Shown: positions 19,366 through 30,084 of the stretch, in pieces
Position numbering within the stretch: the first letter of the stretch is position 1
Layout of the letters: every line of letters starts with the position of its first letter
Assembly: GCA_030789695.1 (NCBI GenBank)
Contig: CM061132.1
Location: 30,280,418 to 30,344,417 of the forward strand
Source of the DNA: Scilla litardierei
Lineage: Eukaryota > Streptophyta > Magnoliopsida > Asparagales > Asparagaceae
Direction: 5' to 3'
DNA: 64,000 bases
Notes under the pieces: generated by a model
Told to the model about the DNA's origin: nothing
What the model saw: only the letters and a program-made list of their open reading frames with translations
The model's database searches: none
Position numbers and translations under genes: made by a program

Positions 19366-21554
19366 ATGCTGCCCCGGACACGGCCGCGGTCGACGAGAGC
19401 TTCCGCCAAGCGGAAGCGGTCGGACGAGCCCAGCCCCTCCCACTTGGTGGAGGACTCTCCTCCGCCTTCTCCCACACACCCCGCACAGCCTGCAGGCCCC
19501 CGCACACCCCGCACAGCCTGCAGCGCACCCACAGCCCGCACAGCCGCTCCCCGCCGCTGCACAGCCACCACCACCGGCTCCACTGGTCGGGCCGCTCGGG
19601 ATCACGTTCCGAGACGACGCACACCGCGCCGTCTTCGACCGTATCTCCCAGCGCTCGATCGTACCCTCCAGGTTTGCGCACCTCGCTGACCTTGGACGCC
19701 TGGGGGTACTAGAGGGGATACTCACGTTGTACGACAACGTGGGTTGGCGCGACTTCCTTCAGGTGTCAGCAGACACGTTCACCCGCCCGACACTTGAGGT
19801 TTTGAGTTCGATTGCCCGGACCGATGAGGGATGCTCATTCAGGTTCATGGATCGAGAGTGCCAGGTCACTCTCGATATGATGAGAGCGTTCTTCTCATGG
19901 CCCGCAGTCCCCGGAGCCGATCGCGGTTACGGCCCTACCCACATCCCCCCACCTTCCTTCGACGCCGGTGCCTTCTGGGCCCGGATTACAGGCCACCACG
20001 CCGCCTTTGACCCTAGTAGGGCCAAGGCCTCGGCCATTGTCCACCCCTGCCTACGTATTGCCCAGCGCCTTATGGCGACCACCTTTTTGGCCAGATATGA
20101 GCCGGGCACGATGTCTACGCCATAGCTCTACATGCTCTATGCGATGACACGTCCCAGAGCTCTATCTAGGGATGGACACGAGCTTGTCCCCCGCCGTCGT
20201 GATCGACATTGCGGCTTGGTTTTTAGACCGTATCATTGTGTCGGTGGGCGCTCGCTCACCGATATGCTGCGGCGGTCTGATCACCCTCCTTACCATGATG
20301 ACCAGCGAGGACCTACCTGACGACCTGCGGCGAGTATCGGGCCCCACTTCTCTGTCGAAAGACGTTATGGCCCGGATGAAGATGCTTCGTCCGCATGGTG
20401 AGCGTCACTGGGTCTGGTTGCACGGCCCTTATGGGGCCGATTACATGATTCTCCTGAGCCCTGCTCGGACTCAGATTGCACCTGCCCACGTTGACTGGGT
20501 CCCGGCGATGGATGTCCTCATCCCCGCTGCCTACGTGCTCGAGGCCGAGGAGGCCGAGCAGGCCCACGCTGCCCAGGCTGCTCCCGCAGACCCTGCTGCA
20601 CACCCTGCCGAGCTTGCTGCCGACCCTGTCGACCCTGTGACCCCTCAGCCTGTTCCTGACGTTTCCGCTGCTCCTGACACTTCTGTCCCCACCTCTGTCA
20701 ATGTCGAGAGTACTTTTGCTGAGCCCACTTCCACCACTGTCACCACTTCCGAGGCTGTCCCCACCACTCCCGCTGCCACCTCTGGCCCTCTGTCCGTGGA
20801 GCCTCTTTGCTCCGCACTCCCCGAGCGCCCGCCGACATTTGTCGAGAGTGGAGAGCCCTCGTTTGCCGCGGTCGTGGAGACCATGGCTAGCATGATCTCC
20901 GCTGGGATTGCGCCTTTTGGTCCACATAGTTCCGCCCCAGCGGTAGAGTCCTCTGTCTCCACAGCCGCCGTATTCTCCGAGAGCGTCGTGGCGTCTGTCC
21001 ACACTTCTGGGCCACTGACCTCTCTTGCCACCTCGTTGCCACTTTTGCACGCTTCCTTTGCTGCCGCTGCCTCTACTTCTCACCAGCCGGTGTCCCGGCC
21101 TCACATTGAGGCCAGGCCCACATTTGCTGGCGCGGCACCTTTTGTCCCCTTCCCTGCTGAGCCCGTTACATACTCCACTCGCGTACGCCAGCCCCGCCCT
21201 GCGCAGCCTAGACAGGTGCGTCCCTCTGCACCACCCCCGCCCGACACTGTACTGCAGAGCATACGTGCTCTTGAGTTGGCAGTGAGTGGTCTTAGAGGTG
21301 ACCTTAGGACCCTGTCCTCCACCGTCTCTACGATGGCTGGACGCTTTGACCTGATCCCTCAGATCCACTACTGCCTGACACAGATCTTGGAGCGTCTCCC
21401 GCGCGTACCCCCACCCACCCAGCAGGTTCCCACACACACTTCCACACACACTAGACCTGCTTCCACTTCCACGCCCACCCCAGCTCAGCAGCCTACACCA
21501 CCACCACCACCACCTCCGCCTCAGGACGGAGACGGCGCAGCACCACCTTCCTAG
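19366..21554 (+). pseudogene. ATHILA ORF-1-type protein (env-like position), frameshifted
   Basis: Resembles the Arabidopsis retrotransposon ORF-1 (ATHILA) family. A basic N-terminus starting at ATG 19366 (MLPRTRPRSTRASAKRKR) is followed, in another frame from about 19550, by RFAHLADLGRLGVLEGI, LYDNVGWRDFLQVSADTF, RPTLEVLSSIARTDEG and FFSWPAVPGADRGYG. A TAG at 20123-20125 interrupts the frame. A second frameshift near 20170-20190 leads to IDIAAWFLDRIIVSV, PICCGGLITLLT and a long Ala/Pro/Ser-rich tail with a possible coiled coil (VLQSIRALELAVSGLRGDL). At least two frameshifts and one stop make it non-functional as read. Biochemical role unknown. Position downstream of protease and of the palindrome array is notable. 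A minus-strand relative lies at 44016-44350. Confidence 0.8.
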
Positions 21555-23496
21555 GCACCCTTGATGCCATCGATTCCTTTTGCCGTTGTGCTGCCCGTTT
21601 CTGCTGGGTCCTGATGCCTTTTTGCCCCCCTTCCCCTCACTTATTTTGGGATTCTCATTTTGCCGTATCTTTATATATCTTTTTTTGGGAGAGAGGGAGA
21701 GCTTTTGGTGCCGCATTTATACTCGTATCACTCATATCTGTGCATGCATCATATCCGCATCATATTTTCATTTCTTTATTTTTCGTTTTATTATCTTTTT
21801 TCTTTCCATCATGCATGCATCCTCACTTGCCCCTCTCATTACTTGTCTCTCTGTGTGCCACACTTTGCACATTGAGGACACTGTGCAGTTTAGCTTGGGG
21901 GAGTGAGTTCTCACGTTCTTTTTCGTTTTGCCACCTTTATTTTTAGTTTTTCACGCCACTTTCCGCTTGTGCACTTATTTTCACTTATCATTTTTTTCTC
22001 ATTTTACCATGCATCACGTTTTTCTTATTTCTCTGCGTGCCGCATTGCATAGTTTTATTTTTCTTATCTTTATTTCTTTCTTTTTTCATCTCGTGCTAGA
22101 GATGAATTTTCTGTGATGATGTCTACGTGGAGTTAGCTTATTCTATATGCATGCTATATTTGTCATGTCTTAGATTTTATTTCTGATATCACATGCTATG
22201 ACTTGCTTTGCATTTAGAAATGGTAACCCACACTTTTTCCACATGAAAATGGATGAAGTTTTATTATTAGCTGAGCCTGAATATTCATATGTATGCTATC
22301 ACAGAAAACACACCAAGATTCACGCATTGAATGCCTATATCTGGAGTACTGATTTCTTTTCCTATATCACTTCTATATGCATGAATTGTACACTTCACTT
22401 CGGGATGATTGAATGATGTTAGCTATGATATATCTGGATTAGTTAGCTTTTTTGTGATCGAAACTGAGTAGATTAGATTACCCTGCTGAAGTTGTCGTGC
22501 ATGTCTTATAGAGTGAACCGAGAGTTATATATATTTCTTTCTCCACAAATCTTGAACATCATTTCTCTACTTTTAAAAATCATTGGTGAATCTCCCCTTA
22601 GTGATTCTATTTTATGGCATTTCCCCCGCTATTAATTCCTAGCTCCAAATCCCTTCTTCTAAAAAAAATAATAATAAAAGAGAGAAAAACATTCTTGTAT
22701 ATCATTATCTCTCTCTGAGTTGGGATCATTGTGTATATATTGCTTATTGCAAAAAAAAGAGAGAGAAAAGAGGAAAAATCCTCAATAAAAGATCCCATCT
22801 CACTTTCTTTCTTTCTTCTTTCTCTTCTTTGCTTTTGGAGCTATATAAAAATGGGGATGTAAATATTTTTGTGCCACCACGCTTATAGATATGCTTGGGG
22901 GAGGGGATCCATTGATGTGTGAGAGAGTGACTACTTGACATTGCACGACAACCTAGGCTAAGTAATATTCTATACTCGGTGAGATTGTTTCTAGCTTTAC
23001 GAAATCCAGAGATCTAAGCCTAGCGTTCATTTCATGAAATCCAAACTTTTCTATTCTCTCTATTCTATAGTGTGATACTCTTATACTCCAGATAGAAAGC
23101 GTTCAATTGAAAAGTGTGTGATCTGTGATTTGTATACCGCTTTAAATGATTCAGGCAATGTTAATTTTAAAATCATTCCGTTCTTCATGATTATATCGTT
23201 GTTCGTGGGTTTTCTATTTCTATTTGCACTATTATACTATGATATCAAAATAAGATTCTTTGACATGTATTTCTCATTCGGTGCATGCTATAAGAGTAAG
23301 TGAAACCCACGTCCTGAGAAAATGATCTAGCATCCTACCTCTTCGCCTCTTTCTTTCATCTTTATTTTCATTTGGTTTTCATTCTTCTTCGTTTTTCATT
23401 TTTTTCGTTTTTTGCCGTTTTCGTTTTCCGAATCCACCGGGTTCGCCTTTTACTTATCTTCCTCGAGGACGAGTAAGAGGCAAGCTTGGGGGATTT
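21555..23496 (+). other. Non-coding 3' part of internal region 2
   Basis: AT-rich, no gene seen. It holds PPT-like strings at 21892 and 22891 and a short CATTGAGGACACTGTGCAG segment also found near 11445. It is homologous to 11016-13004 and ends in CTTCCTCGAGGACGAGTAAGAGG and the polypurine tract. Confidence 0.6.
23482..23496 (+). promoter_or_regulatory. Polypurine tract before LTR C
   Basis: AAGCTTGGGGGATTT(T) directly before TGATCACTCC, the first bases of LTR C. Confidence 0.82.
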
Positions 23497-25314
23497 TGAT
23501 CACTCCTCATTTTACACCTTTTTTCCGTGTATTTGCATGCCATTTAGATCGCCCAAATCATGTTTTTCACGATATATCGACGATATTGCGATGCTTTTCA
23601 CGATTTGTTGTTTTTGTCGCATTTCAGGTGATTTGGCGCGATTTGGAGTGATCTCGAGACGCGCTTACTCTAGACGGCCACCGACGACCTCCCCGAGGGA
23701 TATTTTGCTGTTGGAGAGGAGCGGAAGAAGAATGGATGTCGCAGGAGCGACGAGGAGGCCAAAACAATCAGATTGGGCATCTTTTGTGTCCCACTCGGCC
23801 GAGTGGAGGAGCCACTCGGCCGACCAGCGAGACACTGCTCGGCCGACCCGTTCAGACACGATTTCCATGTGTACTCGGCCGAGCGTCGGAGTCCACATCG
23901 GCCGAGTGACGATACCACGTCCGCCCGAGTGGCGCCCAGACGAAGCCCCTCCAAAATATCGAAGTTTCTGTTTTTCGGCCACCTGAGCTTCAGAAGACCC
24001 ACTCGGCCGAGTGGCAAACCACGTCCGCCCGAGTGCAGTGAAGCCATCGGCCGAGTGACGACAACTCACTCGGCCGAGCCGCCTCCGAACTGAAGACCCC
24101 TGAAAGCCCCGACTTACTGGAAAATTACAGGGTTTTCACTCGGCCGAGCGACTTTTGTCACTCGGCCGAGTGCGATGCGCTGCCTGTAGCGAAATTTGCG
24201 GAAAACAGGCTGTGCAGGGGCGTTTTGGTCAGGATTTTTGGACGATTTTTGGGGCTATTTAAGCCCTGTTTTTACCCTAGTTTTGGGAGCCATCTCTTAG
24301 ATTTTTTGCAGCTTTTTGAGATTACTTTTTAGCTTTATTATTTGTGATTGGAGAAGAGGAAAAACTTGGATTTTTGTTGGATTAATTGAAGAACTACATT
24401 GGTTTGCATCTCTCTTCCCCAAAAACTCTATTTTTATTGTTTATATCATTGTTGTGATGAATTCCATTGCCTATTTCATTGATTATTTTTGTGCTATTGC
24501 TATGATTTGTGAGTAGTCTCCACGTCTTGGGGCGTGGGGATGAACCCTACAAGCCCTATTTTATAATTGTGATGAATTGGTAGAAATTGAGCTAGGATTG
24601 TTATTAGGGATTAGATTGGGATCGAATTACTACGGATAGCTAGGTATTCATATCAATTGGGATTTGCAAGAGATTGGATCCCAATTTGATAGGAAGCCCT
24701 AGAAATCGGAATTGGGTTGGAGTCGGATTTTCGAAGTATCGGTTTGCAAGAGATTGGACCGATACTAGGATCTCCGGTTGCAATTCCGTGCCGATACCCG
24801 TTTGCAAGAGATTGGACGGGTAGGAACTATCCTAATTTAGATTGTGGACCGAGTTTGCAAGAGATTGGGCTCGGTGCGCAATTGGACGATGATGTTGATC
24901 CTAATGCTAGCTTTCCTAGGCTAGGGTTTGCAAGAGATTGGACCCGACCCTAGGATAGCTATAGACCGGCAACAGCGCGAGAGCGTGAGCTTGGTTCCAC
25001 ATTTAGTTGCAACTAGTTCATCCAAATTCTCATTCTAGCAATTTTGATACCGACGAACCACATTTATGAAATACGGTGAGTAGCGGGAATTCCCCATTCC
25101 CTAGACGTTCTTTATTTGATTTGATATTTCGCACATTTGTCTGACGATTGTGACAGGATCGCCCAAGGCAATTCTCTCTATTCTTAAATAGCCAGGTTGA
25201 TTAGGAGCAAGCACGGTCATTCGTCCTCCCTGTGTTCGATACCTGCTCGCCGCTATACCGTGCGCTTGCGGTAAAACTACAACCGTTCTTTGGTTGTACG
25301 TCCTGGAGCGATCA
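23497..25314 (+). repeat. Athila LTR C, complete 3' LTR
   Basis: 1818 bp, TGATCACTCC to GGAGCGATCA. It contains a palindrome array (23793-24171; about six exact CTCGGCCGAG and a similar number of variants), TATTTAA at 24256-24262 and the five-hairpin array at 24652-24954. About 99.7% identical to LTR A over the shared part. Followed by CTAAT, the expected start of the target duplication. Confidence 0.93.
24652..24954 (+). repeat. Five hairpins with a constant loop (LTR C)
   Basis: Same sequence as 8380-8682, at offset 16272. The constant loop TTGCAAGAGATTGG occurs five times. Confidence 0.9.
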
Positions 25315-25680
25315 CTAATCATCTAATAATCCATTTTATTAGGGTTTCACAATGTCAATGTGGGTTATGCTAAAACTAAAGGAATCGAGCATTACCATGA
25401 AGAAACGAAGGAACGATGCCGAGCAACCACGGCAACGGAAGAACGATCCGGCTCAGATCTGGAAATGAGGGAAAAATCTGGAGAAATGGGTTTTGATGTG
25501 GATTTTGGGGGTTTGATGAAGGTTTGGGGAAGATGGAAGGTGGGTTGTGACAAGGGAGGGTTTGGATGATGGAGGATGAGCTTGGGATGAAGGATTAATG
25601 GTTTGAGGAAGATGGGGGCTCAATGGAGGAGGAATTAGGGTTTTAGGTCATGAGGAAGAAGAAAAAAACGTTTGGAGGGG

Positions 25681-25688
25681 TATTTATA
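25681..25688 (-). promoter_or_regulatory. TATA box of the Tekay 3' LTR
   Basis: TATAAATA within CCCTATAAATACCCC on the minus strand, 46 bp downstream of the cassette in the sense direction. The 5' LTR copy is at 42707-42714. Confidence 0.7.
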
Positions 25689-25733
25689 GGGTTTGGTGGC
25701 GGCTAGGGCAAAACTAGGGTTTACAGCACTGGT

Positions 25734-26265
25734 TAGTCGGTCAAAGAACAACCACTGACCGACTAGTTTGGAAACTAGTCGGTCGGTTGACCCACGTAGA
25801 CCGACTAAGAGTAAACAGTAACCCAGACGAAAATTAGGATTTAGATTTAGTCGGTCAAGGAACAATTACTGACCGACTAGTTTGACATCTAGTCGGTCGA
25901 TGAATGTTCTTGGACCGACTAAGAGTAAACAGTAACTCGACTGTACAGAAGAACTAAGAATTAGTCGGTCTGAGTACAAAACTTAACCGACTAGTTTAAC
26001 AACTAGTCGGTCGAAAGATGAACTTAGACCGACTAAGAATGAACAGTACTGATACCAAAAATTAGTAATTGAGTTAGTCGGTTAAAGAAGCATTGCTGAC
26101 CGACTAGTTTGCAACCTAGTCGGTCAACCAAGGTTCTTAGACCGACTAACGACAAACAGTAACTCCTGAATAACTTTTTAAGCCCGCTAGTCGGTTCAAG
26201 AAGGTTTTCCGACCGACTGGATCGTCATCAAGTCGGTCGGTGCCCCTTCTTATACCGGCTAACGT
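25734..26265 (-). repeat. Five-unit TAGTCGGTC inverted-repeat cassette (Tekay 3' LTR)
   Basis: Five units beginning near 25734, 25852, 25963, 26072 and 26190, with the same internal order of half-sites as the copia LTR cassette and the same AACAGTA-like linker. Downstream homology (GGAGCGCGAAGCTCC hairpin, GATATCGACGTTATGAAG) also parallels the copia LTR. The second copy is at 42758-43290. Confidence 0.88.
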
Positions 26266-26532
26266 GCACCAAAAGTTCCGAAATGGAGCGCGAAGCTCCG
26301 GGATGGTTTCCTAAGTCTCCTAGGCTCGTTCTAACTCTAAGATATCGACGTTATGAAGCCCGTCACGAATGACTTACTTCAAACACACCGACCGACGGAA
26401 GAATCTAGAGAATCACGACGAAACAAACAAAAATGAAACTACGGAGACGGAAATGGAAATCTCAACAAAGGAAAACAACCAAACATATAAATATTTATAA
26501 TAAAATCCATACATGAAAAACCAGTCGTTACA

Positions 26533-26545
26533 TCCTCCCCAACTT
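26533..26545 (-). promoter_or_regulatory. Tekay polypurine tract
   Basis: AAGTTGGGGAGGA on the minus strand directly before the LTR start TGTAAC, preceded by the lineage-typical CCGAGGACGGAATT. A similar tract precedes LTR 2 of the nested element (39328-39340). Confidence 0.85.
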
Positions 26546-26577
26546 AAGAAAAATTCCGTCCTCGGAATTCCCAACAC

Positions 26578-27480
26578 TCATGTGTCCGGGAACAAAAGTG
26601 GGTAGCGCTCTCGCATCTCATCTTCTCTCTCCCAAGTAGACTCTCCCGGCGAACCGTGCGGCCACATCACTCTAACAAGATCGACGACCTTGTTCCGAAG
26701 TGACTTCTGACGCCGGTCCAGAATCTGCACTGGATGCTGGTCATACGTCAAATCTGGGCGAACGGCGATCTCCGAGAAATCTACGGCATGAGACGGATCG
26801 CTAATGTATCGACGAAGTTGCGACACATGGAAAACATCATGGACTCCTTCCAAAGATGGCGGCAAGGCTAAGCGGTAAGCTACTTCGCCGACCCTCTCCA
26901 AAACATCAAACGGTCCAATGTATCACGGGCTCAACTTCCCTCGCTTCCCAAAACGAATCACTCCACGATTCGGGGAAATCCTCAAAAACACATGATCGCC
27001 CGGCTGAAACTCCAAAGGACGACGTTTCGCATCCGCCCAATGCTTAAAACGGTCCTGAGCAATCCTCAGCTTCTCCCGAATGTTCCTGACGACCTCCACA
27101 GCCTCCACAATCATCTCAGGCCCCAACAGCTCCCGATCGCCAACGTCATCCCAACTCAATGGCGATCGACATTTCCTCCCATACAAAGCGGCGAAAGGCG
27201 CCATGCCAATAGACGCCTGGTAGCTGTTGTTGTAAGAGAACTCCACCAAGTGTAGATGGTCCTCCCACGAACCCTTGAAATCTAACATGCACGCTCTCAG
27301 CATGTCTTCCAAAATCTGAATCGTCCTCTCGGACTGGCCATCCGTCTGCGGATGGTACGCCGTGCTGAAACTCAGACGCGTACCCAAACTCTTCTGCAAA
27401 TTCTGCCAGAACTGAGATGTGAACCTCGTGTCCATGTCCGACACGATACTCACGGGGACTCCATGAAGTCGCACGATCTC
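26578..27480 (-). pseudogene. Tekay integrase second part and chromodomain-like end, one stop
   Basis: Begins with the codons after the proposed intron (GAG ATC GTG CGA). Contains the second catalytic Asp ([13 protein letters not shown]), [12 protein letters not shown] with the catalytic Glu a few residues on, [17 protein letters not shown] and [21 protein letters not shown] near 26920 sits where the family normally has Arg; one C-to-T change explains it. The same frame then continues with [21 protein letters not shown] and [12 protein letters not shown]. It ends with a chromodomain-like segment ([25 protein letters not shown]) to the stop at 26578. The integrase joins cDNA to the chromosome, and the chromodomain guides targeting to heterochromatin in this family. 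Confidence 0.85.
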
Positions 27481-27551
27481 CTGCACGATTCACGTTACAT
27501 CACTATCCAAACTAGGAAAATAAAATATAAACGGAGAGTAAAAGAATTTAC
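27481..27551 (-). other. Candidate 71-nt intron inside the integrase
   Basis: On the minus strand GTAAATTC ... CGTGCAG interrupts the integrase core between Glu (GAG, 27554-27552) and Glu-Ile-Val-Arg (from 27480). It is AT-rich, has a pyrimidine-rich stretch and is not a multiple of three. Its removal restores a normal integrase alignment with phase 0. Read through, it introduces a stop at 27495-27497. Confidence 0.55.
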
Positions 27552-29971
27552 CTCCATATATATCCTTGCTAGCGCCTCAGTGGACTGTCCCACTCGGAAG
27601 GGAATAAAGTGCGCGGATTTGGTCAGTCGATCTACGATCACCCAAATCGCGTCATTCTGCTTCGGACTCCGACGCAGTCCAGTCACGAAATCCATAGTGA
27701 TGTGTTGCCATTTCCACTCCGAAATCGGAAGCGGTTGTAGCAACCCGGCAGTACGCTGATGCTCCGCCTTCACTTGCTGGCAAACCAAACACTTGGCCAC
27801 ACTCCGTGTCACACTCCTCTTCATGCCATGCCACCAAAAGTTCAGACGAAGATCCTTGTACATCTTGGTCCCACCAGGATGCACGGAATACGGCGAACTG
27901 TGTGCCTCCACCTTCAACTCCTCTCTGATATCCCCAGCTGGCACACACAACCTGGCTCCAAACCTCAGCGAGCCATCCTCATGAATCAAAAAGTCAGTCC
28001 GCAGACCAGTTTCAACCTGCCCTCGAATTCTTACCAATTTCGGATCTCCGGCCTGACTCGCCTTAATCCGATCCACGATCGATGACTGCACCTGCATGTA
28101 CATTAACGAAGAAGCCTCCCCGGGAAGAACAATCTCTACATCGGACCCGCAAAAACCCTGCTGCAATCTCCACTGCGAAGTCAAAACCATCACCGCGGGA
28201 AGCCTACTCAAAGCATCTGGCACCACATTCACCTTGCCAGGGTGATACTGCAAATCAATCTCATAATCTACCATGAGCTCCAACCATCGACGCTGTCGCA
28301 TGTTGAGCTCCTTCTGAGTAAAAATATACTTCAGGCTTTTGTGATCGGTGAAAATTTTCACCTTCTCACTCAGCAAGAAGTGCCTCCAAATCTTAAGAGC
28401 AAACACAACTGCAGCCAACTCCAAATCATGCGTCGGGTAATTCTTCTCATGAACCTTGAGCTGACGTGACGCATAAGCCACCACATGTCCATGCTGATGC
28501 AAAACACAACCGAGACCCTTGCCGGAAGCATCGTAAAAGATCTCGAATCCTCCACTGCGGTCAGGCACAGCAAGAACAGGGGCAGACGTCAAACGCTCTC
28601 TCAGAACACCAAAGGCATCCTCACAATCACCCGACCAAACAAAAGCAACATCCTTCCGCGTCAACCTGGTCATCGGCTCCGCAATACGGGAAAAGTCCTT
28701 AATGAAACGCCGATAATATCCTGCCAAACCAAGGAAACTCCGAATCTCAGACGCAGACGAAGGAACATGCCACTCCCTGATGGCCCTAATCTTCTCGGGA
28801 TCCACTGAAATACCATCACCAGACACCACATGCCCGAGGAAAGCAACTCTGTCCAACCAGAACTCGCACTTCGAAAACTTAGCATACACCCGATGCTTCC
28901 TCAAAATCTCCAATACCGTCCTCAAGTGCGAGGCATGCTTCTCCTCCGACCTCGAATAGATCAGAATGTCGTCAATAAAGATAACGACAAACTTATCTAA
29001 AAAGTCGTAGAAAATCAGATTCATCAGATTCATGAAAACTGCGGGTGCATTGGTTACACCGAAAGGCATAACCACAAACTCGTAGTGTCCATACTTCGTC
29101 CTAAACGCTGTCTTCGGAACATCTCCCTTCTTCACCTTCAACTGGTGGTAACCACTCCTCAAATCCAACTTAGAAAACACCCTCGATCCTCCTAGCTGAT
29201 CAAAGATATCATCGATGCGAGGCAACGGGTATTTATTCTTGATGGTCACCACATTCAGCTCCCGATAGTCCACGCACATGCGACGCGAACCATCCTTCTT
29301 CTTCACCAACAACACCGGTGCTCCCCACGGAAACACACTGGGATTAATGTAACCCTTCTGCATAAGCTCATCCAGCTGCTTCCGCAACTCTTCCAATTCT
29401 GCTGGCGCCATACGATATGGTGCCTTCGAAATCGGCTGCGCCCTTGGAATCAAATCAATAGAAAACTCTAACGCTCGATCGGGTGGCAGTCCAGACATCT
29501 CCTCGGGGAAGACGTCATCAAAATCTCGCACCACAGCTGGCCTCTCCAACTCCATCTGCATAGCCACAACCTCCACCGGTCTGGCCCGAAATCTGACAGG
29601 ACCAAGCGAACTGCTACCACGGCTGAACTCAAATACTGGATGTCTGAGAATCTCGAACACCACCCTCTTCCTCCTACAGTCAATCGTAGCGTAGAAGCTC
29701 GCAAGCCAATCCATCCCAAAGACCGCATCGTAGTTGGTGATGTTGTGGACAATAAAATCAGCATAAAGCTCATGTCCACAAACCACCACAGAGCAAGGGC
29801 TGCACCCACGACGCACCGAGACTACTCCATTCCCTGTAACGATGTTCCAACTCTTGGAGAGAGGGGATGTCGACAAGGAATGCTTCTCCACGAAGCTCTG
29901 GGCCAAAATGCACATCGACGCGCCTGAGTCAAAGAGGACTCGGGCAGGGAACGTGCAAACCAAAACCACAC
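27552..29971 (-). CDS. Tekay protease, reverse transcriptase, RNase H, integrase N-part
   Basis: Open frame of about 800 codons. Numbering from a nominal first codon at 29978: protease active site LFDSGAS (residues 15-21) and later [11 protein letters not shown] from about 180 with VDYRELN (237-242) and catalytic FIDD (334-337); RNase H with [13 protein letters not shown] (481-493) and [11 protein letters not shown]; integrase HHCC zinc site (H693, H700, C730, C733) and first catalytic Asp D763. All catalytic residues visible here are intact. No frameshift or stop occurs in 2.4 kb, so this is a well-preserved copy. The apparent start is created by an intron-exon joint rather than by an ATG, so gag and pol were probably one polyprotein. 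Confidence 0.9.
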
Positions 29972-30084
29972 CTAACAAACAGTCTAATCAATCAAATCTT
30001 ACTCTAGCAACATTCATACACAAGCAACCAACATAATTTAACAATCAACTAATTAAGAAAGGAACAACTAGATTTGAAAGTTAC
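29972..30084 (-). other. Candidate 113-nt intron between gag and protease
   Basis: Minus strand GTAACTTTC ... TTTGTTAG between the gag frame (ends GCAG at 30085) and the protease frame (starts GTGTGG at 29971). It is AT-rich. Splicing joins G with GT to give a Gly codon and puts gag and pol in one frame, as expected for Tekay elements. Read through, it gives a stop after NFQI at 30068-30070. Confidence 0.55.

Larger units (their letters stand above)
7846..25314 (+). mobile_element. Athila-type composite element with three LTRs, no polymerase
   Basis: Layout: truncated LTR A (7846-9042), internal region 1 (9043-13004), LTR B (13005-15195), internal region 2 (15196-23496), LTR C (23497-25314). 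A and C are nearly identical over 1197 bp with no net indel, so they are the pair created at insertion. B is clearly diverged. Both internal regions have a tRNA-Asp primer site and end in a polypurine tract. Internal 1 holds one 582-codon ORF, and internal 2 holds gag-protease and the ATHILA ORF. No RT, RNase H or integrase was found, so mobility would need enzymes in trans. The right flank CTAAT matches the empty site near 32602. Confidence 0.85.
25315..26532 (-). repeat. Remainder of the Tekay 3' LTR
   Basis: Continues the LTR interrupted at 7830; 217 bp present in the other LTR (32385-32601) are missing. Matches 32602-32882 joined to 42617-43558 of the 5' LTR. On the minus strand it starts TGTAACGACTGG at 26532. 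Contains the TATA box (25681-25688) and the five-unit cassette (25734-26265). Confidence 0.9.

Noticed and set aside
20313..21716. 467-codon open frame on the minus strand
   Set aside because: It lies opposite the Ala/Pro/Ser-rich tail of the ATHILA ORF. GC-rich low-complexity sequence keeps several frames open, and the protein is a Gly/Arg-rich string with no domain.
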